Assembly (NCBI GenBank): GCA_964484785.1
Contig: CAZAFD010000007.1
Location: 1-32,691 of the forward strand
Direction of reading: 5' to 3'
Length of the DNA: 32,691 nucleotides
From: CAZAFD01 sp964484785
GTDB taxonomy: Bacteria > Pseudomonadota > Alphaproteobacteria > Rickettsiales > UBA1997
Positions 15,236 to 23,749 of this stretch are shown here, piece by piece. The notes under the pieces are model-generated. The model was not told the origin of the DNA. It was given only the letters and a program-made list of their open reading frames with translations, and searched no databases. The translations under genes were made by a program, and so were the position numbers. Each line of letters starts with the position of its first letter. The stretch's first letter is position 1.

Positions 15236-15739
15236 ATGATAATATCTATTATAGCTGCAATGGGTAAAGGACATCAAATAGGGTATAATGGTTCCTTGCC
15301 ATGGAGAATAAGAGATGATTTAAAGATGTTTTCTGCGGTAACCTCTAATCATACATTATTAATGGGACGTAAAACATTTGATTCTATTGGTGGTAAACCA
15401 TTGCCAAATAGAACCAATATTGTAGTAAGTCAAAATACTAACTTTAAACCAAATGGCTGTCTTGTATATTCAAACATAGAAACAGCTGTCGAATCTGCGA
15501 AGCAAATGCGAAGCGATGAATTGTTTGTTTGTGGGGGAAGTAGTATTTATAAATACTTTATAGAAAACAATCTTGTTGGTAAAATGTATTTAACTTTTGT
15601 TGAATATGATGGGGTAGGCGATACTTTTTTTCCAGAAATTAATCTTAAGGATTGGCATTTAATTTCTGAAATAGATTTTGTTAAAAATCAAAATAATGAA
15701 TATAACGCAAAATTTTGTGTATTTAGCAAGAAGTTTTAA
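15236..15739 (+). CDS. folA: Dihydrofolate reductase
   Basis: Reduces dihydrofolate to tetrahydrofolate with NADPH (EC 1.5.1.3). At 167 residues it has the typical length. Visible motifs are IIAAMGKGHQIGYNGSLPW (N-terminal strand and Met20-type loop), RDDLKMFSAVT with the substrate-binding Asp region, LLMGRKTFDSIGGKPLPNRT (NADPH-binding), and VCGGSSIYKYFI. It starts one base after the hydrolase-fold gene, so it is the last gene of the lpxA operon. No thyA neighbours it in this window. Confidence 0.97.
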   Translation: MIISIIAAMGKGHQIGYNGSLPWRIRDDLKMFSAVTSNHTLLMGRKTFDSIGGKPLPNRTNIVVSQNTNFKPNGCLVYSNIETAVESAKQMRSDELFVCGGSSIYKYFIENNLVGKMYLTFVEYDGVGDTFFPEINLKDWHLISEIDFVKNQNNEYNAKFCVFSKKF

Positions 15740-15747
15740 AATTTTTA

Positions 15748-15776
15748 TTGAAAAAAAATTAAAAAGAGTCTATCCT
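15748..15776 (+). promoter_or_regulatory. tRNA-Ser promoter candidate
   Basis: TTGAAA (15748-15753), a 17-base spacer and TATCCT (15771-15776), 13 bases before the tRNA. It may also drive the zincin gene, which starts only 22 bases after the tRNA. Confidence 0.6.
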
Positions 15777-15789
15777 GAAACATAATTAT

Positions 15790-15879
15790 GGAAAAGTGCT
15801 AGAGCGGTCGAATAGGGCAACCTGGAAAGTTGTTATACCTGCAAGGGTATCACGGGTTCGAATCCCGTCTTTTCCGCCA
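15790..15879 (+). tRNA. tRNA-Ser(GGA)
   Basis: The 90-base class II tRNA has acceptor GGAAAAG pairing with CTTTTCC, discriminator G and an encoded CCA. The anticodon stem GCAAC/GTTGT carries loop CTGGAAA, which reads GGA. A long variable arm and the T arm ACGGG-TTCGAAT-CCCGT follow. Confidence 0.96.
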
Positions 15880-15901
15880 GAGACATACGAGCTACCTAAT
15901 A

Positions 15902-16723
15902 ATGAGCTTTTACGATTATAGACTGTTAAATGTTATCAATAGAGATTTTAAAAAAGTTCTAAAGAGGTTTTATTCTAACAAGCAGGTTAAGCATAATTTG
16001 AGGATAGTAAAGTTGATATATAAAAATCTGGCCGCAAGATATAGCTTATCAATTACTCAATTATTTAAATCTTTACCACTCAAGCTGGAAATCGATCCAG
16101 AACTAGCAGGTTATGCTTATGGTTTATGCCGTTTTGGGCCAGACGAAAAAAGAAATAAAAAAAGAAAAAATGGGCAAAAATTTTTTTATAAAAGCACTAT
16201 ATTTCTTTGTGCTGAAGATATAACTTCTACCACCTTTATTCATGAATTTGGTCACTATTTAAGACATTTGCTTAGTATGGTTATATACAATTATAATAAT
16301 AAGGCGGCTATTGAGGATTTCAAAGTAATTGCCCGTTTTGTTGGTAATAAAACGGAAGTTACTCCATATACTAATATAAACTTCTTTTTTAGTGGTTTTA
16401 ATGAGGAGCAAGAAGAACAGTTTGCTAAAAGTTGGGAACAGTATATGAAAGATGGAGTAGCACCAAGCGGTAAATATAAGTCTCTATTTACGGATTTTAG
16501 GCGATATGTTTTTGATGATATGCACAGACGTAGTGAGAAAAAACAATATGAGTTTTATGAAAATCTTGAAGCTGCAATTACTCCTGAAAAAAGAAATTTA
16601 TTTGACTCTATCATATTGGGTAAACAAACTTCAAAACATTGGTTAAACGGTTTTATTATTTTTTTATGTTTTGTAGTAGATATAGTTATTTTAATGTTAA
16701 CAATTAAACGATTTTTAAGATAG
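15902..16723 (+). CDS. Membrane-anchored HExxH zinc metallopeptidase (zincin), polyvalent-protein type
   Basis: A putative zinc protease of 273 residues. FIHEFGHYLRHL holds the HExxH site (His114, Glu115, His118). The downstream segment EEQFAKSWEQYMKDGVAPSG, about 50 residues further, resembles the 'E-x-FA-x-x-x-x-x-Y-x-x-x-G-x-AP' element that follows the HExxH in zincins found in phage and bacterial polyvalent proteins, and its Glu residues could give the third zinc ligand. A C-terminal membrane helix (about 250-268, IIFLCFVVDIVILMLTI) with a basic end resembles a tail anchor. The ATG at 15902 is chosen because any longer frame would begin inside tRNA-Ser. The gene follows the tRNA by 22 bases and precedes the NlpC/P60 gene by two. 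Substrate and topology are unknown. Confidence 0.75.
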   Translation: MSFYDYRLLNVINRDFKKVLKRFYSNKQVKHNLRIVKLIYKNLAARYSLSITQLFKSLPLKLEIDPELAGYAYGLCRFGPDEKRNKKRKNGQKFFYKSTIFLCAEDITSTTFIHEFGHYLRHLLSMVIYNYNNKAAIEDFKVIARFVGNKTEVTPYTNINFFFSGFNEEQEEQFAKSWEQYMKDGVAPSGKYKSLFTDFRRYVFDDMHRRSEKKQYEFYENLEAAITPEKRNLFDSIILGKQTSKHWLNGFIIFLCFVVDIVILMLTIKRFLR

Positions 16724-16725
16724 AC

Positions 16726-17955
16726 ATGTTAAACACTTCCAACGTAAATAAGAGATTTTGTCTTGTTATATTGCTTATTATAGCCCTGGGTTTACGGATT
16801 TTTTTACCTAGACTTATGCCTTATTGCAAATTGTACTGGCTTATGAAGATGGAACGAGATAATAAAGTGTTAATGTCGCCAACTGAAATAAATGACTTTA
16901 ATGAACAAGTAAGAAATAACCCGAATAAACATGTTCTGGATTTGTTGGAAGTACCAGAGAGTTTTGACAAGAAATTTTTTGCTTCATATGTCCAATATAT
17001 GGAGTTAAATCCTACATTTAATTTGGATCTTAGTGGTTTGAAGAAGGAAACAGTTAATATAATTGGTTATGGGATAGCTATAAATAGAGCTAATCTTAGA
17101 GTGGTACCGACAGATCATATCCTTGGTGAAGATAGAGATAATATGGATATAGACTTATGGCAGCAGAAAGAAGTAAAATTTGGAGAGGCTTTTATTGTTC
17201 TCTATAACGTTAACGAATGGTATTTTGTGCAAACAGTAAACGCCTGGGGTTGGTTAAAGAAAAAGGATATAGCATTTTGTGATAGAGATCAATTTGAAAA
17301 ATATTTAAATACTAGCAATTTTGTTGTTGTACTTGATAAGCTATTAAAGCTTGATCAGGACTATCTAGATATGGGTGCCAGGCTAATTCTAGTAGAGGAG
17401 GATGATAAATACTTTAAAATTAAGCTACCAAGTGCTGATATTAATGGTAATTTAACGTTTAATATAAAACATTTAGAAAAGACAGGTTTACATAAGGGTT
17501 ATCTTCCATATACAAGATATAATTTAATTAAACAGGCCATGAAGTACTTAGGTACATCCTATGGTTGGGGTGGTTTGAATAATGGCGTGGATTGCAGTGG
17601 TTTTATATTAAATATTTTTAGTGTTTTTGGCTTTGTTTTTCCACGCCAATCCGGAGATCAACAAAAAATAGGAAATATTTATTTTGACTTTGATATTAGT
17701 TTATCAGATGATGCTTTGGATAAGATGCTAAGATACCTTCCAAGTGGTACAATTCTGTATATGAAAGGTCATATTATGTTGTATCTTGGAGTATATAAAG
17801 ATAAACCTTATATCATTCATTCTTCTGGGTCTTATTACACCAAGGATGGTAGAAGAAAAAAGAGTCGTAAGGTCATAATTACAGATCTTGATCTTTTAAA
17901 GAAAAATGGTTTGTCCTTTAAAAAAGCTTTAATGTCAGCCACTATTATAGAATAA
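16726..17955 (+). CDS. SH3b-NlpC/P60 peptidoglycan endopeptidase
   Basis: Cell-wall cysteine peptidase, probably cutting gamma-D-Glu-meso-diaminopimelate or neighbouring bonds in stem peptides. The 409 residues start with an N-terminal membrane helix (about 9-28, uncleaved), then two SH3b-type domains: IGYGIAINRANLRVVPTDHI begins the first, VNEWYFVQTVNAWGWLKKKD continues it, and a second runs to about residue 255. The C-terminal NlpC/P60 domain (about 265-400) has YLGTSYGWGGLNNGVDCSGF with nucleophile Cys290, GHIMLYLG with His349, and IIHSSGS with His365. All three catalytic positions are in place, so it should be active. SH3b domains plus NlpC/P60 resemble the YkfC/Spr-type recycling or remodelling enzymes. 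The gene lies two bases after the zincin gene and nine bases before the SH3 protein. Confidence 0.92.
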   Translation: MLNTSNVNKRFCLVILLIIALGLRIFLPRLMPYCKLYWLMKMERDNKVLMSPTEINDFNEQVRNNPNKHVLDLLEVPESFDKKFFASYVQYMELNPTFNLDLSGLKKETVNIIGYGIAINRANLRVVPTDHILGEDRDNMDIDLWQQKEVKFGEAFIVLYNVNEWYFVQTVNAWGWLKKKDIAFCDRDQFEKYLNTSNFVVVLDKLLKLDQDYLDMGARLILVEEDDKYFKIKLPSADINGNLTFNIKHLEKTGLHKGYLPYTRYNLIKQAMKYLGTSYGWGGLNNGVDCSGFILNIFSVFGFVFPRQSGDQQKIGNIYFDFDISLSDDALDKMLRYLPSGTILYMKGHIMLYLGVYKDKPYIIHSSGSYYTKDGRRKKSRKVIITDLDLLKKNGLSFKKALMSATIIE

Positions 17956-17964
17956 ATTATTGTT

Positions 17965-18423
17965 ATGTTTTTATATATAATTATATTTTTGTTTTATCAT
18001 TGCACCACCTTGTGTGCTGGCAATAATGTATTTAAACCAGAAGAAGGATATGTTTCATTAAAATCTACTAAGGTTAATGTAAGAAGCGGTCCTAGTAAGG
18101 ATTTCTTGATTTTATACGTATATAATTTGCCGGGTATGCCTTTGAGAAAAATAGGTACTTTTGAAAACTGGATTAAAGTACAGGATAAAGACGAATCTAT
18201 TGGCTGGATCCAAGAAAATTTGATATCCAAAATCAGAACAGTAATTACTCTGAAACAACCCACTATTTTATATAAAAAAATACTTAGAAAGAGATATATT
18301 CCTATAGCAAAAATTCATAGAAATGTTGTACTAACTTTGTTGAAATGTAAAGCAGATGTCTGCATGGTAAAGATTTCTAAGAAAAAAGGTTGGGTTTATA
18401 AGAACCAAATTTGGGGCTATTAG
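17965..18423 (+). CDS. Exported bacterial SH3-domain protein
   Basis: The 152-residue protein has an N-terminal signal peptide (FLYIIIFLFYHCTTLCAG, with cleavage likely near residue 19) and one clear bacterial SH3 domain (STKVNVRSGPSKDFLILYVY to SIGWIQENLISKI, about 33-90). A second degenerate SH3-like repeat ends at KKKGWVYKNQIWGY. Alphaproteobacteria often have such periplasmic SH3 (DUF1058-type) proteins, which may bind peptidoglycan or help hydrolases. It follows the NlpC/P60 gene by nine bases. No catalytic site is seen. Confidence 0.88.
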   Translation: MFLYIIIFLFYHCTTLCAGNNVFKPEEGYVSLKSTKVNVRSGPSKDFLILYVYNLPGMPLRKIGTFENWIKVQDKDESIGWIQENLISKIRTVITLKQPTILYKKILRKRYIPIAKIHRNVVLTLLKCKADVCMVKISKKKGWVYKNQIWGY

Positions 18424-18450
18424 GTAAAGCTACTACTAAAGAGCTTTATC

Positions 18451-18491
18451 TCAAGATCCCTATCAAAATTTCTCTTGATTATTATTTTTTT
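18451..18491 (+). terminator. Possible terminator after the SH3 gene
   Basis: TCAAGA (18451-18456) pairs with TCTTGA (18473-18478) around a 16-base loop and is followed by a T-rich run to 18491. The short stem makes this weak. A second 7-bp stem, TAAAGCT/AGCTTTA, lies just upstream (about 18425-18448). Confidence 0.35.
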
Positions 18492-18518
18492 GAGACATAG
18501 CATTAAACCTGCTTGAAA

Positions 18519-18604
18519 GCCCGCGTGATGGAATGGTAGACATAACAGACTTAAAATCTGTGGAACTTTAGTTCGTGCCGGTTCAAGTCCGGCCGCGGGT
18601 ACCA
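18519..18604 (+). tRNA. tRNA-Leu(TAA)
   Basis: The 86-base class II tRNA has acceptor GCCCGCG pairing with CGCGGGT (first pair G-U), discriminator A and an encoded CCA. The anticodon stem ACAGA/TCTGT carries loop CTTAAAA, which reads TAA. A long variable arm and the T arm GCCGG-TTCAAGT-CCGGC follow. It ends 25 bases before the VirB6-like gene. Confidence 0.97.
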
Positions 18605-18629
18605 TTTATGGGTAAACTGTAAGATCTAT

Positions 18630-21600
18630 ATGTCAGACAATAGTAATAATACTGGATCACACGGCAAGGGTGGTGAAGGCGCAAAAGGCTTTGGCCAGAA
18701 GATTGAAGGGTATCTTGCAGACCTTGGACCAAAATTTTCAAGGTTTGTTAGTCGGACTTTACCAAAGTGCTTAATAATAGGCATTATTGTAACAGTCGTT
18801 CTCCTTATACTCATTCTTGTTTTATCACACGTGGTAGTTCATACCTTTTTTAAAAATAGTCTGAATCAGTGCGTTGAGGATATCAATCTTTCTCAGAATG
18901 AAAGTGATAACTATATAAAAGCTTTTGCTTCTGACGCGGGAGAGTTTGCCGTTAATAACGCGTACAGATATGAAATTACTACTCAAAAAATTCATCCGAT
19001 TTCGTTGCAAGGTGGCGTTTCGAAGAATTATGATCCTCTAATTATAGATATAACAGGACAGTGGACTCCGTGGTTTGGAGATGTAGATGATCCGCAAACA
19101 AGAGAATTATCAACGCCGTCGACAGATTTTGTTTGCAAGATGAAGAGAGTTCAATTGAACTCAACATATGCTGCACGTTATGGCAAGACGCAGCAGGAAA
19201 GGGAATATTATTTCATGAAAAATTATTATGCAGATGTACGGCCAAAGAGCACCTCAAATGCCGATCTGGATTATAGTAATGTCTTAGATGCTACATATCA
19301 AGAACCTTGTTGGTTGAATAGAGGTATGGGGCTATATATGGGATTTTATGGTATCACTGGTAAAACCCAACCTCAATATTTTCATCATCTATTAGCGAAT
19401 CAAGCTGTATGTGAAATTTATAATTTTGTACCTGAGGCTGGTACACTTGGTAATATAATGTCTATAAATAAGAATTATGTTATTAATGAAAGATCGGCTT
19501 CCAATGTTGCTAATATTAAAAGATCGATAAAAGAAAAGGACGAATTAAGAAGCCAGCTTCGTAAAGAGTTAAAGCTAGCGCAAGAACATTTCCAAGATTA
19601 TGCTATTTTATTCGATACAGTTGATAACAATTCCTTGATTAGTACTTGTTTTAAAACTATTCCCCCAAATCTTGATTGTAGTAGTGCTACGTTTAGTGTA
19701 TCCTCTGCAACATGTACATTACCATCAGCAGGAAGCGATAAAGTTAAGTACTTTCAATTTAGTAAATTTGTAGAAGCCTATGAAAAAGATAAAAAAAGCA
19801 TAACAATTTCGGGTACTAAATCCAACGTTGTAGATGTAGAAGGTTTTAAAAGTGTAGAATTATGTAGAGATTTTTGCTTGAACTTAGGCGGTAATTTTGA
19901 TTGTAAGATACAATATCAAATAGTAGAAGAAACTGATAAGGGTAAAAACACGTATGTTTATGTTCCACAGCCAACAGACTGTGTTGCAAGGACCTGTAAG
20001 GAACAAATTGGCTCTATAAGTGCTTTGATTGATTCCTATAAAAAGTCTATTGTTAAATTGGATAATGAAATTGATAATTTAGAGAATGAATTAACCAAAG
20101 CTGCTGCTACTAGCTATAAAATGTCTGATTATATCAGAGATCATTACTCAGTATCATATTATTTGGAAAGAGATAAAAGTTACTATACCTCTTATTGTGC
20201 GCAAATACAAAATGATCCAAACCAGACAGAAAGATTACATATTGCTAGCGATGATGCTTTCTGTAAGGCCCATTCTGGGGATTTAGCGCAATATTTTGAC
20301 CAAAAGATTCAGGCTGCAAAATATGAAGAATCCAATATTCTTTTAAATAAGCTCTTTATTACCTATAACATACATTTGCACGAAGATTTACTATATAAAT
20401 ATAATGTTAGAAATCCAGAGGAGATTATAGCTAGATCTACTAGTTCATTTATGAAGGCTTGTTATGGGGATGTTAAGAAGATTATTAAAAAGCCAGATGG
20501 TACTGCTGATACTAAAATTGTGAGAGAATATAGAGGTACATTTAGATTTACTGAAGATGATTTCAAAATATGTAAAGAATATGAGTCAGATGGTCAGTGC
20601 CAAACTAAATATGCTTTTGGTGAAAAGGCTAAGTTTTTAATTTTAGATCGTTATTATTCAGATAACCAAGGTGGTTTCAACTTGAACTTTATGTCGGGTG
20701 TGACAGTTACCAGTGATGCCAGCATAATTGAGTCAAGTTTACTAAAGATCGAACACTTTCTTTTGGGTACTCCATATGTTTCTCCGGGTCGTGATGATAG
20801 AGAAGTGGCTAAATATGATAGGTCGGATGGCATTATAAACAAAGTGTATACAAATATAGTCAGCGATACCTTCAGAAATATAGTTAGAGTAGTGCTTGCT
20901 CTTTATATAGCCTTGTATGGATTTGGTATCATCATGGGTTATAAGCAGTTCAATAAGCATGAGTTTATTGTTTTCTGTTTAAAGATGGCTTTCTTGTTTA
21001 CTATAATCGATAGAGATGGTTGGAATTTCTTTAATAAAACCTTTATTAATTTCTTTGTAAATGGTACTATAGGTATTATCGATTTCTTATATAGAATCTT
21101 TTCTTCTATATTTACAACCTTCGACTATAATGATAATGTGGTCTTTAATTTTATAGATGTTAATGCGACATCCAATTTAAATCTTTCTAAATATTTTAGA
21201 TTTATAGATCACATTTTTGCTTTATTCTTTTCTCAAGTATTTCATCTTAAAATATTTGGTATGGTAACGACATACTATTATTTGATAGGTGGTCTTGTGG
21301 TGGCAATAATTTGGTATTTAATCTTTACTTACATCATGGCTTTATTAGGAGCAATTATTCCTTATATTTCCATTTTAATACAAATCGCAATTTTATTACC
21401 ATTGGCCCCGTTATTTTTACTTTTCATGTTTTTTGAGACTACGAAGGGTTATTTTAAAAAGTGGTTAAACTACCTAATGTCTCGATGTTGTGAACTAGTA
21501 GTATTTTTCTTTACATTATTTTTTGCTACAGGTTTAGTTAACGAACAAATTATGAACATCTTTAATTACGAAGTATGTCATAAAACAATGTATACTATTC

Positions 21601-23615
21601 TTACAGAAAAATATCCTGACATAAAAACAAAAAAGACCTTGGATACTATAGTTAATGCCTTGACTAACTTTGTTGATGAAATTGTGATTACTGATGCTGT
21701 ATCCCTAACAGCCCTATTGGTTCAATTGTTAATTTTAGCTATATATATTTTCTTATTTAAACACTTTACAAGCGTATTAGCCGATCTAATTACTTCAATG
21801 TTTAGCTTTGATGGGGAGGGTTATGCTCAAAATACATCTGGCTCTAGTCCATTTGGTGAAAGTTTAGGCCAGGCTGTAAGTAACTCTATAGGAGGAAAGG
21901 GTATACTTGGAGCCATACCAGCTGGTTCTGGCTTTAGAAGGCTTGTAAATAGAGACCCATTCCCATTTGGTAGATTACGTGGAGTTATTGGGGGCTTTAA
22001 AGACGCGGGGGCCGCTATGATTTCTGGAACGAATTATAGAGAGGCTAAAGATCTTAGAAATCTTAGAAAACAACTAAAGAGATCAGGGAATAACCTGGAT
22101 TTACATGGACGTTACATGGGCGCAACAAGACAGTATGATAAGAAACTTTCAAAATTTTTTAAGGCTGCTTCTAGCGATGGCGGAGATTTAGAAAAGAAAT
22201 TCAGTAGTTTATTCAGTTCCATGGCTGAAAATAATCAAAGATTTAGAAGTATTTCGAATACCGCCCCACAAAACAACGGTCTTCGTGCATCAGAGTTGGC
22301 TAGATTACGACAAGAGAACCAAGCTAACTCCGCAGAGACAGAGGCTTTATTAAGAGAGGCCGCTTTACAAAATGTTAAAGGATTATTACAACAAATTCGT
22401 TCGAACGATGGAGCCGATCCTTTGGAAAAAGATCGTTTGAGACAAGAAATGTCGCGTAATTTGACTCTAGCTATGAGATTGGGTGCAATTGATCCTTCAA
22501 AGATAGGCGCTGTTTTTGGTAATAAAGGTGGTTTGGAAAAAGTTGAAAATATCAAATCTTTGAACAAGACAGCATTTAGTTTGACCTTTAGCGAGGAGCG
22601 ATTAATAGATTTAATGGGTTCTTACGGTGGTGATGCTGGTAAAACTTCCGGTCTTGATTCAAATTCTTTGATGTCCATTTACATGAACAACCAGGGACTT
22701 GCACAAGGACGAGGAGTATTAAGTTATGGACTAAGTGGTCGTAGCGGTTTTGATGGCTTCTTTGCAAGAAATTATCGTTTTGCAGAAGGTAATAGACGTT
22801 GGATTGACTATCGTGAGGATAGGATGTTTAGGAGAAGATCTAATAGCCTTTGGGATAAACGTCTAGACTTATTAAAAACTGAAGGTGTAGAAGGCGGTAA
22901 AGCTCGATCATTTATGGAAAGAATCTTCAGAAGTTCTGATCATGTTGCAAATTTAAGAGACCTACATGGTTTAACTCCAATTAGTTCTTTAGGTAGAGAT
23001 GTGGATCAGGTAAATCGTATAGAGACGCTGTTTAATAACATTAATGCTCGTCAAATACTTGCTGAACTACTTTCAACTGGATCTTACGATAGAGATTTAG
23101 ATGATAGGGTAAAGCATATGGCAGAAAGGAGAAAGATGCTGCTAACGCTTGAATCTGAGTATGCAGCCGTGATGAATGCTATGCCTGAAGAAATGAGAGA
23201 ACAAATGAAAGCAGACATAACTTCTTACTCTGCGGGTCTAGAGGAAATTGGTCAGATAGCTGCCAATTTAACACTTGATCCAAAGCAATTATCTGATTCT
23301 TTTGGTATTAACGTAGATGGTTTGAGCTATGATGGGGGTGTGGAGTTACCAGGTGAACGACCAGTTGATGCTACAATACCAGAGGTTGACCAAGATCAAG
23401 AGTTTAGAAGAAAAACTAATGAATTGCTACTCAAGATGGCGAAGATGCAAAAATCTATAGTAGACTTCCAAATAGGACAAGCAAACAATGCAGAAGATGT
23501 AAACAGTGGAAACAATCAAGCTACTACGGAACTTACTGAGAAACAGGCGGAGCTGGAAAAAAAGATTGACGATCTAGAAAAACAACAGCAGCGTATGAGT
23601 CCGCTTCAAGCTTGA
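18630..23615 (+). CDS. Giant VirB6/TrbL-like type IV secretion system protein
   Basis: Inner-membrane channel subunit of the Rickettsiales vir homologue T4SS. The 1661 residues are in the range of the expanded rickettsial VirB6 paralogues. A hydrophilic Gly/Lys-rich N terminus and a membrane helix (about 47-70) lead to a long exported region (about 71-745). It holds the motif ITGQWTPWFGD (141-151), which is typical of rickettsial VirB6, many Cys, and coiled-coil stretches (about 300-325 and 470-500). The VirB6 core with five to eight helices runs from about 750 to 1057 (VRVVLALYIALYGFGIIMG; LVVAIIWYLIFTYIMALLGA; IAILLPLAPLFLLFMFF). A 600-residue tail is rich in Arg, Asn, Gln and Glu, with RRLVNRDPFPFGRLRG at its base and a C-terminal coiled coil. 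No other vir gene is adjacent. No room for a separate promoter exists after tRNA-Leu, so co-transcription is likely. A strong terminator follows. Confidence 0.93.
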   Translation: MSDNSNNTGSHGKGGEGAKGFGQKIEGYLADLGPKFSRFVSRTLPKCLIIGIIVTVVLLILILVLSHVVVHTFFKNSLNQCVEDINLSQNESDNYIKAFASDAGEFAVNNAYRYEITTQKIHPISLQGGVSKNYDPLIIDITGQWTPWFGDVDDPQTRELSTPSTDFVCKMKRVQLNSTYAARYGKTQQEREYYFMKNYYADVRPKSTSNADLDYSNVLDATYQEPCWLNRGMGLYMGFYGITGKTQPQYFHHLLANQAVCEIYNFVPEAGTLGNIMSINKNYVINERSASNVANIKRSIKEKDELRSQLRKELKLAQEHFQDYAILFDTVDNNSLISTCFKTIPPNLDCSSATFSVSSATCTLPSAGSDKVKYFQFSKFVEAYEKDKKSITISGTKSNVVDVEGFKSVELCRDFCLNLGGNFDCKIQYQIVEETDKGKNTYVYVPQPTDCVARTCKEQIGSISALIDSYKKSIVKLDNEIDNLENELTKAAATSYKMSDYIRDHYSVSYYLERDKSYYTSYCAQIQNDPNQTERLHIASDDAFCKAHSGDLAQYFDQKIQAAKYEESNILLNKLFITYNIHLHEDLLYKYNVRNPEEIIARSTSSFMKACYGDVKKIIKKPDGTADTKIVREYRGTFRFTEDDFKICKEYESDGQCQTKYAFGEKAKFLILDRYYSDNQGGFNLNFMSGVTVTSDASIIESSLLKIEHFLLGTPYVSPGRDDREVAKYDRSDGIINKVYTNIVSDTFRNIVRVVLALYIALYGFGIIMGYKQFNKHEFIVFCLKMAFLFTIIDRDGWNFFNKTFINFFVNGTIGIIDFLYRIFSSIFTTFDYNDNVVFNFIDVNATSNLNLSKYFRFIDHIFALFFSQVFHLKIFGMVTTYYYLIGGLVVAIIWYLIFTYIMALLGAIIPYISILIQIAILLPLAPLFLLFMFFETTKGYFKKWLNYLMSRCCELVVFFFTLFFATGLVNEQIMNIFNYEVCHKTMYTILTEKYPDIKTKKTLDTIVNALTNFVDEIVITDAVSLTALLVQLLILAIYIFLFKHFTSVLADLITSMFSFDGEGYAQNTSGSSPFGESLGQAVSNSIGGKGILGAIPAGSGFRRLVNRDPFPFGRLRGVIGGFKDAGAAMISGTNYREAKDLRNLRKQLKRSGNNLDLHGRYMGATRQYDKKLSKFFKAASSDGGDLEKKFSSLFSSMAENNQRFRSISNTAPQNNGLRASELARLRQENQANSAETEALLREAALQNVKGLLQQIRSNDGADPLEKDRLRQEMSRNLTLAMRLGAIDPSKIGAVFGNKGGLEKVENIKSLNKTAFSLTFSEERLIDLMGSYGGDAGKTSGLDSNSLMSIYMNNQGLAQGRGVLSYGLSGRSGFDGFFARNYRFAEGNRRWIDYREDRMFRRRSNSLWDKRLDLLKTEGVEGGKARSFMERIFRSSDHVANLRDLHGLTPISSLGRDVDQVNRIETLFNNINARQILAELLSTGSYDRDLDDRVKHMAERRKMLLTLESEYAAVMNAMPEEMREQMKADITSYSAGLEEIGQIAANLTLDPKQLSDSFGINVDGLSYDGGVELPGERPVDATIPEVDQDQEFRRKTNELLLKMAKMQKSIVDFQIGQANNAEDVNSGNNQATTELTEKQAELEKKIDDLEKQQQRMSPLQA

Positions 23616-23642
23616 TTTTAAATAAGATAATTTATAAAATTG

Positions 23643-23671
23643 AAAACGTTGGTCTAGACCAACGTTTTTTT
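23643..23671 (+). terminator. Rho-independent terminator of the VirB6-like gene
   Basis: A perfect 26-bp palindrome (AACGTTGGTC core, 23643-23668) runs into seven T. Because it lies between the two genes, the long upstream reading frame at 23612 cannot be part of rpsB. Confidence 0.93.
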
Positions 23672-23749
23672 ATTATTAATTACACATATCAGTCAGCTTT
23701 GGTGTCGATCTTGATGATGGCTGATAGAAGGTACAACCAAAGAAATTTT

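Noticed and set aside
15830..15901. Upstream extension of the zincin frame
   Set aside because: It would start with TTG inside tRNA-Ser, so the ATG at 15902 is used.
18423..18518. Small RNA between the SH3 gene and tRNA-Leu
   Set aside because: Two short stems are present but no promoter or strong terminator supports an independent RNA.
20654..20960. Two minus-strand frames inside the VirB6-like gene
   Set aside because: They are antisense to the conserved frame and have no start signal or recognisable product.
23612..23749. Upstream extension of the rpsB frame
   Set aside because: It starts with a TTG overlapping the VirB6 stop and passes through a perfect terminator hairpin, so it cannot be translated S2.
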